This document shows positions 20,213 through 51,052 of a DNA stretch of 64,000 nt, piece after piece. The DNA lies in assembly GCF_051106095.1 (NCBI RefSeq), contig NC_135793.1, positions 2,151,501 through 2,215,500 on the forward strand. Reading direction: 5' to 3'. The position numbers were made by a program, and so were the translations under genes. Each line of letters begins with the position of its first letter. The stretch's first letter is position 1. This DNA is from Pogona vitticeps (taxonomy: Eukaryota > Chordata > Lepidosauria > Squamata > Agamidae). A model generated the notes under the pieces. The model worked only from the letters and a program-made list of their open reading frames with translations, made no database searches and had not been told where the DNA came from.

Positions 20213-21365
20213 TGTGTAGGGGGAATGCTGCAGTTCCACTACTCTCGATCTTGGCTGTCATTGCTTTGAATGCATCGCTCAGTGGTCCCTGTGGGCTTTC
20301 TAGGTAAATCTGCACCTGAAGGACAGATACAGAGAACCTCAATGGACCCCATCAGGCATTACCCAATGTACAGCTGTGAAGGCAGGAAGCAGCAAACTTG
20401 ACACTGCCAGCGATTCAGTTCCCAAGGCCAGCTTCGACTGGCAGCCGGCTAGAGACTTGACGTCACACTCCAAAGAGAAAAACAGGCCCTGCTCATTCCC
20501 TCCCCCCCCCGATACTGAAAGGATGAAAGAGGCCACCATAGCTGCAGACAGATTTAGAAGAACCAATTCCAGCTTCTTCCAAATTGTCTCCTGATCCTGC
20601 CAAAACACAACCTGGGCTGTGGGATTACAGAAGCCCACAGCAAGGTGTCAGAACTGTAAAAATAAAATAAAATAAAATAAAATAAAATAAGGTGTGGACA
20701 CAGGAGGGAGGAACCTGATGCTCAGTGTTGGAGCACTGCTGCGTGTAGGGTCCTGTGGCTACTCTCCAGAGCTGAACGACAGAGTGAGGCATCTCAGTTT
20801 CTCAAGAAAATAGAAGTGTGATGCTGCAGCGGATATTACCGGCACGACCGCAGTGCTTGGCCTCTCACACTACCATCCATAAGAAGTAGATTAAGAAATA
20901 ACAAGCCGCCCCAGTGGTGGGAGGATGAGAAGGTCAAACCCCTGAGATCCTTTTCCACCCAAGAAGTTTGTCGACTCACCATGGTGGTGGACGATTCTTT
21001 AAGAAAAGCTCGGACTTCGATCGCTGAAGAGGGCTGGACTCACCAGTACAAGGCATATTCAAAAGGCTGCTGAGAGCTGACCAGGGTCCTGAAATCTAGT
21101 TTCAGGAGGTTAGCTTGATCTGACCTGTCTTCAGGCTGCCCGGGAGAATCTATGCTTGACTTCGTAACTTCCCCAAGATCCAGGCCACACTTAAGAGCAC
21201 GATAGGATTCCTAGGTATTAGGAGTTACTGTTTTCTTGGTTACAAAATACTGGTGATGAAATATTGGCAAAACCAAAGTTCCTTACAAGAGGCTTACTAG
21301 CTGACAACCATGTCTGCCTGCCTGCCTGCCTGCCTGCAGCTGTAATCATTACAAACGGCTCACTG
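20213..21365. other. noncoding interval with (AAAAT)n
   Basis: An AAAAT repeat sits at 20657-20690. A second perfect TGACGTCA occurs at 20458-20465, far from any promoter seen here. No gene. Confidence 0.4.
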
Positions 21366-21605
21366 GAGAGCTTGGTGAGTTGGAGCACCTGGCTGTGGAG
21401 CCTGGCATCAGGAGTTCAAGTTCCCAACTGGGGCTTGTGGGAGAAGAGCCAGCCTGCGTAGCCTTGGGCAAGCGACAAGAGTTCCAGAACAATGCCAGAA
21501 AAAAAAAAGGGAATCGTAAGCTACTTCTCAATATTACTCAGTAGAAAATACTAGAAAATCTCATGTTGGAGGCAGGTTGTGAGCACATCATCATCATCAT
21601 TCAAT
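21366..21605 (+). mobile_element. tRNA-derived SINE, diverged
   Basis: ctgtggagcctggcatcagg and gagttcaagttccc (box B), gtagccttgggcaagc, aagctacttctcaatatta, and an ATC repeat at the end. This is the same family as 7126-7363. Confidence 0.65.
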
Positions 21606-24146
21606 ACAAAGATCATCTCCAAAGGATGTAATTCCTTTTTTGAATGACATCTGTAAAGGTGTGGCCTATTCTTGCATTTGTATTTTATCTTTTACAAGCT
21701 GTCAGATTCCTGGGGGGGATTTATATTCTCCCCTTCTTCCAAAATACTTTTTACCAACTCTCTTTAAAAATGGCAGCCTAGGAAATTTAACTATAACTCC
21801 CTATCCTATTCTGGACCCCTGTTCCATCACCTTCCCTTTCTTCATTATCTGTGTTAACTTTGTAATGGCTACACTAGTGCCCTAGGTAGTTATGGCTCAA
21901 GCAGGTGTAATTATCCCAGGCAGAGGATCACACTTGAGCCCCACCGAATCCTCTGGTTTGGTTACCCTCCTACTTGTAGTAAGTGATGAGTAGGGCATAT
22001 CATTTTTTCCCCTGCAGTCTATGTTTGAAAGTATAAGTGGGTTGCACTTGCTTATGAGTAATCTGGTGAGAAAGGCCAGATGACTTGTAACCATGTTTGA
22101 ACTTGCTAATGGGTTCAAATGTGGGTTGCAGAGAAAGTGTGACATGTCATAGAAATCCTCCCTCTAGTGATGAGTCTAGAAAGACTTACTGACCTCCATG
22201 TGTAAGGCAACAACTGGAAATGAAAGGTGCAGGATAGAAGCTGACACTCCCTCAGTAAGGGTACCTGACTAGGATGTGAGGTTATCTATAGAGATCTTTT
22301 TAACCTGTGTAGGGGATCTGGGCTCTTCCAGATATTGGCTGAGCTGCATCACTCCCAAGCACTAACTCTTGACCAAGCTGGCTTGGACTGGTGAAAGAAG
22401 AAGTGCCAGAGAAATAAGCTTCCTTCTCTTTTCCCCCAACCCCCATCAGTTTCCCCTTCCCACTGCAGAATCTCAGACTTCCAGAGAGATTTTATTATTT
22501 TAAAATTTTCAGCATTGAAAAACTCAGATGCAGGGAGACACGTAGAACCAGGCAACTTTAAAAAAAACTTTTTTTCTCAACCTTTCAAGTTATTTTCTGT
22601 TGTTACCGAAATATAATTAGTTGGAGTGTTTTTAGAGGCTGCCACTCAAGGCTGTTGCTATTTTTCCCTTCTTTTTCATAACTGACTCAACAGTGACGAC
22701 ATGGGTTTGCTCTGTCATTGTTTTTAATAATGGAGGGGCGGGAAGCATGAAAGGCGCTTTGAGAGCTGCGTTTCATTTGATAAGATAATTCTGTAATCAG
22801 GTTGGAGGCTTTTGACAGAACCTGTTCGGGATCTATCATCATGACTCATGCCTTCCAACCTTTTTTTTTAAAAAAATAAATAAATTCACAGATGATTCCT
22901 CAGGCCGAACCCACTATCCCTTCATCCTTGACTCACAAATCCAAGAAGAGTAGGAGACCCCAAAATATTCAAGACACTCATCTAGAAGTGGGAAGTATGC
23001 ATCAAAGACTGGGCTCCCCTTTGAGACCCATTCTTTATCATTAAAATAATGAATTCTCGCTTTAGCTTTTTTTTTTAAAAAAAAAATTGAGTATCATAAC
23101 TAATGAAGAATGACGTAACTTAAGTGCTGAGGATAATTAAGACAAAATTGTTAAAGGATATCCCAATACTAAGTTTAAGCATCCATTGAAATTGAGTTCT
23201 GTGACCAGCAGACGTCCTTTCAGACGCATTAGAAAGCTTGCATGTTGCCTGCATCCTCTAGGTTGGTTCAAAAACCATCCCCGATTCTTGGCCGTATATG
23301 CTGATGTGCATCATGCCACAGAGAACTGCAGAGCCATGTGAGGTTCATCAGTGCGTGGAGTGGCATGCAGAAGGTCCATGAATGGGTCCCCAGCCCCTCC
23401 AGACCAGGAGAAAGCCCTTGCCTTTCAGAGTAGACTCCAGACCAATGTTCTGACTTTGCTTCAGTACAGATGCTTGCGTTTTCTAGACCTTGCTTCAGTT
23501 CTTCTCTAAAAGACCCCTTTTCATCCTAACCTTGCTTTTCACTTTCGTATATCAACCGCAGGGACTACTAAGAGTTGGACACTGTAAAAACAACCTCGCA
23601 CGGCTTCTCCCCCTCTTTTCTCTTCTAAAGCCTGGCTTCCCTAATTGCTCTTGACAGGAGAGGAGGGCAGTGCCCGGACTTCACAGGCGAGACACGAATG
23701 ATGGAAAGAAAGAAAGACAAGATCAGAGGTCAAAGAGCCTTTTTCGGAGGGGAGGAAGGTAAGAAAGGTCTCCCTGCCTTCCTTTGTTCCATATCTTGGG
23801 AGTGATGGTGGAGCAAACCAACATTCTCCACAGCGCGAGGGAGAAGCATGCGATGGAATCCTTCAATATCTTGAAGTTACAGTTTAGAAAGTAACTTTTC
23901 CAAGCTCTCTTAGGCCCACTATTAAAGACTGTGAAGTTAAAGAGAGCAAGTCCATTAATCTTCTCCCTCTGTCCCCCCCTCTCTCTCACTCACACACTCA
24001 TACACACCCCTCTACCTGATGAGGGTGGAGGTTCCCTCCCCTGACTTAGAATTGAAACTTTCTGGATACCAGTTCCTCTTTAAAAAAAAAAAAATGTTTA
24101 AGAGCCACTAAAAGGTCTGGATACCAAATAAACAAGAAATCCCAGC
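21606..24146. other. repeat-poor noncoding interval
   Basis: About 2.5 kb with no CR1, SINE, L2 or hAT signature seen and only A/T homopolymers. It may hold conserved regulatory DNA. No exon was recognised. The words cctattcttgcatttgtatt at 21666-21685 resemble cctactcctgcacttgtatt at 38320-38339. Confidence 0.4.
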
Positions 24147-24345
24147 TTGATGACTGTGGAGTCAGAGGTTGGGAGTTCAATTCCTCTCTAGGTCTCCTGG
24201 GAGAACAGCCAGCCTGGGTGGCCTTGGGCCAGCTGCACAGTCCCAGGGATGCCCCCAGAAGAAGAGAATGGGAACCCACCTCTGATTATTCTCTACCTGG
24301 AAAACCCTGGAAAGGGTTGTCAGAGTTACAATATGAAATTGTGAT
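24147..24345 (+). mobile_element. tRNA-derived SINE (squamate type)
   Basis: gactgtggagtcagaggttg, box B ggagttcaattcc, gggtggccttgggccagc, then acctggaaaaccctggaaag. Closely related to 7126-7363. Confidence 0.82.
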
Positions 24346-25311
24346 TTTTGTCCTTACAGGCTTCTTAATTTGGTGAAGTCTATGGGTGTGTCTCTGTGTG
24401 TGTGTGCGCACACATGTGCACACAGGTGTGTACTGTGTGCAGGAAACACTAGAGCCATAAAACTGCTTGATTACCTGCGAGCCATGGTAGATGTTTTATC
24501 CCTTTGTAACACTGCACTAAAACAGTCCGCTAATATTTTCTGATCAAATGCCAAAGCTGATACTTTTTTAGCTATTTCTGTTCGACGCTCAAAAGAAAAC
24601 CTTGAGAAACAAATTGAAATTTTGCCAGGATAAATTGCCTCCAGAGACTAGAAAGTGAGCAGCCTGAGTATGTAATTTAAAATCTTTTGGAAAGTGTGAA
24701 TATTTTCCTTTCCAGGCCTCGGAGACGGTTGGGGAAGAATTCCAACATCATCTCTTGCAACAACTTGTATGACAATTTTGTTAAGCGGCTCTTCAAAAAA
24801 AGTAAACAGGTGCCATTTAAAAAATCAACACATTTTCCTCTACAATGAAACACACTAACAGAAGCCTTGATTTCACGTGTTCTCTCAGCAGGAATGTGCA
24901 CAGGCCTTTGATGAAGCTTGAAGCCCAAACCAAAATGGGCCCTGTGGGTTACGACGCTTGCCAAAAATGACATGATCAGCAGCAAATATGGGCTGCGTCC
25001 CAAACTTTGTTTGCACTTTGGAAAGGAAGCAGGTGGGAGTGATTAGCAAAAACAAAAAGAAAAGCCCAATTTAAGCGTCGTTTTTATGAGAATACCCTGT
25101 GCAGAAAATTATGATGTTTTAGGGTGAGGGTGGACCCCAAGCAGATTTTCTGTATTTTGCCAGCTCTAGACTCTATGCTGAAATTTATAGATGCACAGCC
25201 CTGTTCTCCTAAGTACCAGCCTGACAAGGCTTTCCTGAGGCTTACCTTGAAACAGGCTCTGCGGTTCAAAGGTTAATCCTGACCCTTTCTTTTCCTCACC
25301 AAGGTGAGCTG
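24346..25311. other. repeat-poor noncoding interval
   Basis: A short GT/GC-alternating stretch lies at about 24388-24430. The rest shows no repeat or exon and could include conserved regulatory sequence downstream of the USP gene. Confidence 0.35.
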
Positions 25312-25445
25312 GTCCTTAAGAGTCCGAGGCTAAGACGGGAGAGATCTGGGTGCAAATACTGACTTGGCTAGGACGTTCCTTGAGTGGCCTTGGACCAGCC
25401 CCTTCCCTCTCAGTCCAATATGGGATGAGGGAGAACCACAAAGTT
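25312..25445 (+). mobile_element. tRNA-derived SINE fragment
   Basis: ctgggtgcaaatactgactt (box B region) followed by gagtggccttggaccagcc. It lies just beyond the probable polyadenylation site of the USP gene. Confidence 0.5.
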
Positions 25446-25549
25446 CACAAAGGAAGGGAAGTAGACAAAAAAAAAAGTACTGTACAAGCAAAACGTTGGC
25501 ACCCATTTGACATTTAAGCTCACATTCCATTTAAAAAGACGCCGCAGAC

Positions 25550-27920
25550 ATCCGAGGCCTTAGACCATAACTAACCTTTATTGGAGACATTTGGGGGTCA
25601 TCTTTTATACAGAAGTAACATCATCATGCCACCCTCTTCCAAGTCACCCCCTTATAAATCTGTAGCAAAAGTGCACCTTTTCATCTATAGTATATATCTT
25701 TCCATATCCTCTGCCTCTCAAAGTCAGGTAATTTATTTGCAAAAACATTAGTGTCAACTATACAAAATACAAGCCTCGTGTTCTCCTCGGCTACCTGGCT
25801 GTATTTGGTGTTTCAGGTGTGCATCCTGCTCCCTCCCCCCATCCGACAAAATGCTAGACACAGGTCGTAAGGTCGCTGTGGGTCGTTCTCTTAGCAAAGA
25901 GAACATTCCTTTGTAATGCAGTTATCACCAACCAGCGACTGACAGTAAAAAATGTTTTTTCATTGGTGAGGACAAACTTTGAATACTACATTTGCATATT
26001 AGACATTAGCATTGTGGGGAAAGTCATTCTCTCCCCGCCCCAAAACAGTTCAAAGATGTAGAATGCTGAAACTTTAGCCCAGTTCAAAAACACGTTTATT
26101 TGGAGGGTTTGTTTGTTTTAATAGCAGAAAGTGTGATGGATGGAATACCATTGGGTACACAAGGCAAAACAGCAAGGTGACCACTAGCGTTACTGTAAGG
26201 ACACTGAGAACAGGAGACGTCCCTCTGAGAAAAGTTTGGGTAAAAACAGAACACACGTTATGGAATTTATTTGGTAAGCGACCTTCCTGGCAGCTGCCAA
26301 TGCACATGGTAGGGCAGGGCGTTCTAGGCCAAGCAGAGAGACCTTTCATGCTGTGATCAAATGGCAAGCTCGTTTTTCCTTCCCATGGAACGTGTCCCCA
26401 AGTGATCCACGCCTTCCTTTCTGGGGAATCGAGGCCTCTGATCTAAGCAGTCGCCTCTTCTGGCCCCACCCCAAGGGGCCACGTAGGGCGTCCCCCTTCA
26501 TTTACGCAACTGGAAGCCACTCCAGGTGGGGACGGCAAGCAGCCGCTCCCAAAGCGGGCCTTCGTCCCAAACGGAGTCACGAGACCAGCAGGATGCTTCG
26601 AGCGGCTGGCACCCGGCAAGGGGCGATTTTCAGTGCAGATATATAAGGCTTGCTGAGTCTTCCCATTAATCCTTGGAGTTTCCACCTATAAGACTGGTTA
26701 AGGAAATAGGAACAAAAATTGTGTCTCCACTAGACCGCCCGATTTTGCTCTCCTGCAGCCGAAGCGGCCGTGGCAGCACAACCACGACTGAGCCACAGTT
26801 TTGCGAGGGCAAAAGGTGAACAGATGAAGAGGAACGGCTCAAAAGGCAGAGAGGCAGGCCTGTTTGAATGGTTTCCCTCCTTCACACCCATTCCTCTCAT
26901 GGTAATGGCGACGGTATCAGAGAACCTGCTGGTTAATATGCATATTTTCCACACGCCGATCCGTGCTCTTCCACGTGTTGTGTCTACGCAGAATTCATTA
27001 TACCATGAAAGAAACACTGAACAGATCCTGTTTCAGTAGAGGGCACTTTTGGCTTCTATAATAGCTCCAAGAAATACAGTAACTTTCACATTAGACATGA
27101 TCCTAAAGACTTCCACCTCTCTTTTTTTGCTCCCCTGAATTTGCCAATCTTGCAGTTCTGAGTCAAACATCTAATCAACCAAACAAACAAACAAAAAACA
27201 AGTCAAACAGGTTACAAAGCATATAAAATTACCTTTAAGGTGGTCTGGGAGAGACAGACAAAGTGAAAAAAAGTAGAATAAATAGTGTTATCTGAAACCA
27301 AGATGACATCTTTGAGGAAATTCAAGATGCTCTTGAAACACCAACTTTCTGCCTTTTTTTTTCTGTACATAAAATTCAAAATGTGATGCTTCCAATACAA
27401 ATTATCCCGATGGCGATTCCGATGTCCTCGGCCACCAAAACCAGCCAGCTCATTTTTCTCCTGCTCGTATCCTAGAAACAGGCCTCAAGCCGACAGCAAA
27501 GGCTGAAATCGTTTTGCTAGAATCCAGAAAAGTGACAAAAAACCAGAAACCAAGGAAAACGTCTCAGGCCTTTGCCGAACGGAGAACAGAATCAACAGGG
27601 CTACTTTCTCAAACCTTTTCTTTGGGCTTGTGAAGAATTAAGCAGCCGGTTTTCAAGTAGAGGTAACAGATTCCGGAGGTCAGCGCATAGAGAGTAGGCC
27701 AGAGAAAGAAGCAGAAGCAGAGCGCCATGCACCCTCGCCGACAGCTGCCCGCCCACTTCTTCAAGGAAACAGCCCATCACATTTCCTCTGGATCTCCTGT
27801 GGTTCTATGGCTGAGGGGAAAACTGATTTTATTAGCACTGTGGTATCCTGTCCAGGTGAGGCCTTGACCCCTTCTTTTTTTTTCTTGCCACATGTGAAAG
27901 AAGTTTCAACATGGATCACC
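25550..27920 (-). other. probable 3' UTR of the USP12-like gene
   Basis: The interval between the stop codon and a minus-strand AATAAA (25577-25582) has no classified repeats and no other gene, which is typical of the long 3' UTRs of USP12 and USP46. Its true end needs transcript data. Another minus-strand AATAAA lies at about 26092-26098. Confidence 0.45.
25577..25582 (-). terminator. candidate polyadenylation signal AATAAA
   Basis: AATAAA on the minus strand, about 2.3 kb after the USP stop codon and just before a SINE. It is chosen by position only. Confidence 0.35.
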
Positions 27921-47585
<19,665 letters not shown>

Positions 47586-47598
<13 letters not shown>

Positions 47599-47720
47599 CC
47601 GCCCGACCGCGACGAGGGCGACGGCCCGCAGCCCGGAGCCGGAGCCAGAGTCGGGGCGGGGGCGGCGGGGGCAGCGGCTGCTGAGGCGGAGGCTGAGGAG
47701 GCTGCCACGGCCGCCGCCAT
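47586..47720 (-). promoter_or_regulatory. upstream ORF overlapping the USP start codon
   Basis: An ATG at 47720 in strong context (A at -3, G at +4) opens a 44-codon Ala/Pro-rich frame. It ends at a TGA 12 bases past the USP start, in a different frame. If the transcript starts upstream of 47720, this would reduce initiation at the main ATG. The transcription start is not known. Confidence 0.45.
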
Positions 47721-48782
47721 GTTGGGTCCCCGCCGCCCTCCTGTCAGTCGCCGCCGCCGCAGGTGGCGCCACCGCCAAAGGGGTCCGGGCGGCCAGGCCG
47801 TGCGCGGCGCCTAAACCCCTCCGGCCAGCCCCCTCCGACCCGGAAGGAAGGTTCCGCCCCTCGCCCCGTTCCGGACCCTCCCCCTACAAAAATAATAATA
47901 ATGATAATAAAAACACACGGGCCCTCTCGGTGGGGCGGGTTTTGTGCCCCCCCTCCTTGGGCCCCCGGCCCTCATTTCCATCCATTCGTGGCTGGCCACC
48001 GGCCCCAGCCCTCCTTCAGCTCCTTTGCCCTCTCCCCGAGGGAACCCCTTCGTTGTGGGTGGATTCAGGGCTTCTCTGTCGTGCCGAAGCAAAATATCGA
48101 GGAAGAAGGAAACTAAACCCGTCCTCCTGGCCCCTTCGAGGCTGACGAGTTTCGACGTGAGCTTCAGTGGATCAGGTCCACTTCCTCAAGAAGACCCAAA
48201 GCCTGGGACTTGGTGGCAAATGTTGAGGCGTTGGGCAACATGGAGAGAAATATTGAGACAAAACATTGGAGTCTGTTACGGTTTCATGTCCGATTTGCGA
48301 CGACCGTATGAAGGAATGACTCCCGGCAGGGCCTGCGATGAGCAGCCCTCGCTCAGGTCTTGCAAGGCCGGGCCTTGTGTTATTGTGTCGTTCCCTCTCA
48401 CATTTCCTCTTTCCCTACTGCCTCCCCCGCTCTTCCTAGCATTCTTGCTTCCCCCCCCAGAGACTCTTCTCTTCTTATATCCCTACTGCGGGATAGCCTA
48501 ATTTTATAATTATTTCTTCATTGGTTATTTTCATTGGTGATCAAGCGCACCAGGAACCCAAGGTGCTTTTTCTGTTTGGCTTCCATGAAGACGTTTGAGA
48601 ACTTTTTGAGACGGCCATCGTTGAACGTTAATCACAAAACTGCATCTTTTAATAATTAAACCAGAACCCAGTTCCATGCAAGAGTTTTCCCACGCTTTAA
48701 ACGGCCTTGTGTTGTTTCTCATCACGGTCTGGCAGAGCTTGGAAAAGTTACTTTCTGAGCTACAGCTCCAGAAGAGTTCCTC

Positions 48783-48908
48783 CAAAAATTGGGTCCCCAG
48801 ATGTTCTTGGACTGCAACTCCCAGAAATCCGGTCTAGCACAGCGAGTGGCGAAGGCTTCTGGGAGTTGTAGTCCAAAAACATCTGGAGGCCCAAGGTTGG
48901 GGACCTAC
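48783..48908. mobile_element. hAT-type foldback MITE
   Basis: cagatgttcttggactgcaa and its partner tagtccaaaaacatctgg form long inverted arms around a short core (tctagcacagcgagtggcg). Outer ends ttgggtcc / ggcccaa also pair. Confidence 0.78.
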
Positions 48909-49164
48909 TAAAGCTTTCGCTGATCAACTCACTGCTTTTGGTGTGAACTGAAACACTGCCCTCAAGCCTTTTGCCAGGGCTAAGGAAGTTATGAGCAAAT
49001 TGGTGCATCTTTGCTAATTGAGCAGGAAATAAGGAGCAAGTAAATAAATTAGAGCCCATACAAAAGAGTCATGTCTGCTCCTTTGAAGGTGACAACCATC
49101 TCACTGGAAAATTGGCATTTCGTTAGTGTCATAGACATCATTCAGTACAATTCTAGGATCCTGG

Positions 49165-49411
49165 TACCCTGTTTCCCCCAAAATAAGACCTAACCTGAAA
49201 ATAAGCCCTAGTAGGATTTTTCAGGATGCTCGAAATATAAGCCCTACCCCAAAAATAAGCCCTAGTTAAGTGAAACCCCTCTCTCCACCCTTGTGCAGCA
49301 ACCAGAAAATGACATGATTGTAAAATAAAACATCCCCTGAAAATAAGCCCTAATGCGTTTTTTGGAGCAAAAATTAATAAGACCCTGTCTTATTTTGGGG
49401 GAAACATGGTA
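49165..49411. mobile_element. MITE with TA-bounded terminal inverted repeats
   Basis: The left end taccctgtttcccccaaaat and right end (read in reverse) taccatgtttcccccaaaat differ at one base. The interior repeats gaaaataagccctag. TA at both ends suits a Tc1/mariner-type target, but the superfamily is not proven. 247 bases, noncoding. Confidence 0.85.
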
Positions 49412-49876
49412 CATTCTGGAAAAGTTACTTTGTGGATGACAATCCCCAGAATCTGGGAGCTGTAGAACAGAAAGGAACTTTTTCAAGCCCCAGATATATC
49501 AGAGGGTGCTAAGAAAAACTCTAGCCCAGCAACTGAAACCAAGAATGTGACAGCAACATTTCAGTATCTGATCTTCCAGAGCAGTCTCAAGGGAGAGAGA
49601 GCACCATCCTCTCACAAATGTGTAAGTTGTTTAGATGGGTGCTTCCAGTTGTAGAATGTGGGATAATTTTACCAGTGGTTGAGATTTTCAGAAATTAAAG
49701 ACCCCCAGGACAAAACGGATCTCAAAGGAGTCTTGGGGTCGTTGGGGGGCAGGGAGAGAGAAGGAGTTTTCAGTTTATGAAAACTTGCATTGGCTGATGA
49801 TACCATCCATTTCATATAGCATAAATTTCCCTTCTGGATTTCAGCCGCTGTAGGGTTGACCAAGACTGGGCTTAGT

Positions 49877-49962
49877 GCAGATGCTGGAGGCCCACAACTC
49901 CCATCAGCCTGAGCAGCTCAGTCAGCAGTGAGCAATCTTGGTAGCTGTTGTCCATCTGGACT
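49877..49962. mobile_element. foldback MITE fragment
   Basis: atgctggaggcccacaactc and ccatcagcctgagcag are the arm and core of the reptile 'actcccatcagcc' element. The far arm (gtagctgttgtccatctgg) is diverged. Confidence 0.5.
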
Positions 49963-50029
49963 TTGCCCCCTTGTGTAGAGTCACCATATCTTTGGTCAGC
50001 GACTGTATTACTGGAGATTCCCCAATAGT

Positions 50030-50152
50030 TGCCAGTCTTGGGTTCCCCAGATGTTCTTGGACTACAACTCCCAGAAACCTTCACCACTAACTGTGCTGGC
50101 CAGGATTTCTGGGAGTTGTAGTCCAAAAACATCCAGAGACCCAAGGTTTGGG
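50030..50152. mobile_element. hAT-type foldback MITE
   Basis: cccagatgttcttggactac and gtagtccaaaaacatccaga pair over about 35 bases, around actaactgtgctggccagga. It is close in sequence to 48783-48908 and 58373-58510. Confidence 0.8.
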
Positions 50153-50559
50153 TAAAGGGAGGTGGACCGCCTATAGGCATCTTTGCTCTCCATCTGCCAC
50201 TTGCCCCGCACATTCCTGATTTAGCAGCCACAAGACATTCTTGTAAACGGGGTCAGGCTGGGCCCCGTGTCTCCTAGTTGCCAATCCTTATTCCGATAAC
50301 TGCCTTGCAGCAACGGATGGATAAAAGCTTGCAGATGCCACTGGATGCTTCTGCCCCAGCTCACTTGAGATTTCTTTGCATTTAAAGTCTTAAATAAAAT
50401 TGTGCACCGCATCCGTTGAAGCACATGAGTACGCCGACATGCAAGAGAAACATCATCTTCTCTCCCCCTCCTAAACGTGACTCCTGATCTCATCTCCTTC
50501 TGGCCTCTCCAAAGGGCAGCGCACAAGACCGGGAGCGAGCAAGGAGGGGCGAAAATTAA

Positions 50560-50907
50560 AGAGAAAAAAAAGGCAGACAATGGGTGCAGTTTCTGTGAGG
50601 CCCGGACTTTATGTCCCAACTGGTGGAATGTCATGTTTTGACTTCTGATTGGCTGTGGAATGCTGGAGTCAGTTTTCACTGGAGCTGATCAAAAAGTGTT
50701 TCCCTCGGCCTGCCTGTGCAGAATCGTTGGCCGGCTGCTCTCTGTGTTGTTCCTCCACCATGCGGCTTCAATGAGATCTCCGGGCCGGCCAGCGGTGAGG
50801 AGGCAGGAGAAAAACCAGACCAGAAGCAAGGCAGACTTTCTTTCCACCTGGTCCTCCTTCTCTGCCATAAGCTCCCCAGCCGACGTCCTTGGGTTCGCTC
50901 CCCTGGC
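50560..50907 (+). promoter_or_regulatory. promoter and 5' leader of the RASL11A-like gene
   Basis: An inverted CCAAT box with full NF-Y flanks (ctgattggct, 50645-50654) is the clearest promoter element; there is no TATA box. The leader contains a minimal upstream ORF at 50760-50774 (ATG in good context, four codons M-R-L-Q then TGA) and a second upstream ATG at 50771. The transcription start is not fixed. Confidence 0.5.
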
Positions 50908-51052
50908 ATGCGCGTCAGCTCTTGGAATACTATGTCCCAGTACTCCACCAATTTCCTCCTGGTTCCCATCCCAGAATATCCCATCCTGGACTGCGCTCCC
51001 AACAAGGTCATCAAGCTTGTCGTCTTGGGGGGGAGCGGGGTTGGCAAGACAG
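50908..51052 (+). CDS. RASL11A-like exon 1
   Basis: 145 bases encoding MRVSSWNTMSQYST, FLLVPIPEYP and VIKLVVLGGSGVGKT, ending with one base of a split Ala. Donor ACAG|gtaagt. Confidence 0.93.

Larger units (their letters stand above)
47599..50559. other. divergent intergenic interval between USP and RASL11 genes
   Basis: The two start codons are 3.3 kb apart and point away from each other. The interval holds the USP CpG island and several foldback elements (48783-48908, 49165-49411, 49877-49960, 50030-50152). No further gene was recognised. Confidence 0.6.

Noticed and set aside
20458-20465. Second perfect TGACGTCA
   Set aside because: It is intergenic with no promoter evidence nearby; one chance copy per window of this size is expected.
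47599-47778. In-frame N-terminal extension of the USP protein
   Set aside because: The extended frame opens with TTG, not ATG, and the family start MEILMTV aligns with the ATG at 47598.
50716-50907. In-frame extension of the RASL11-like protein
   Set aside because: The frame opens at GTG and has no ATG before 50908; relatives start close to that Met.
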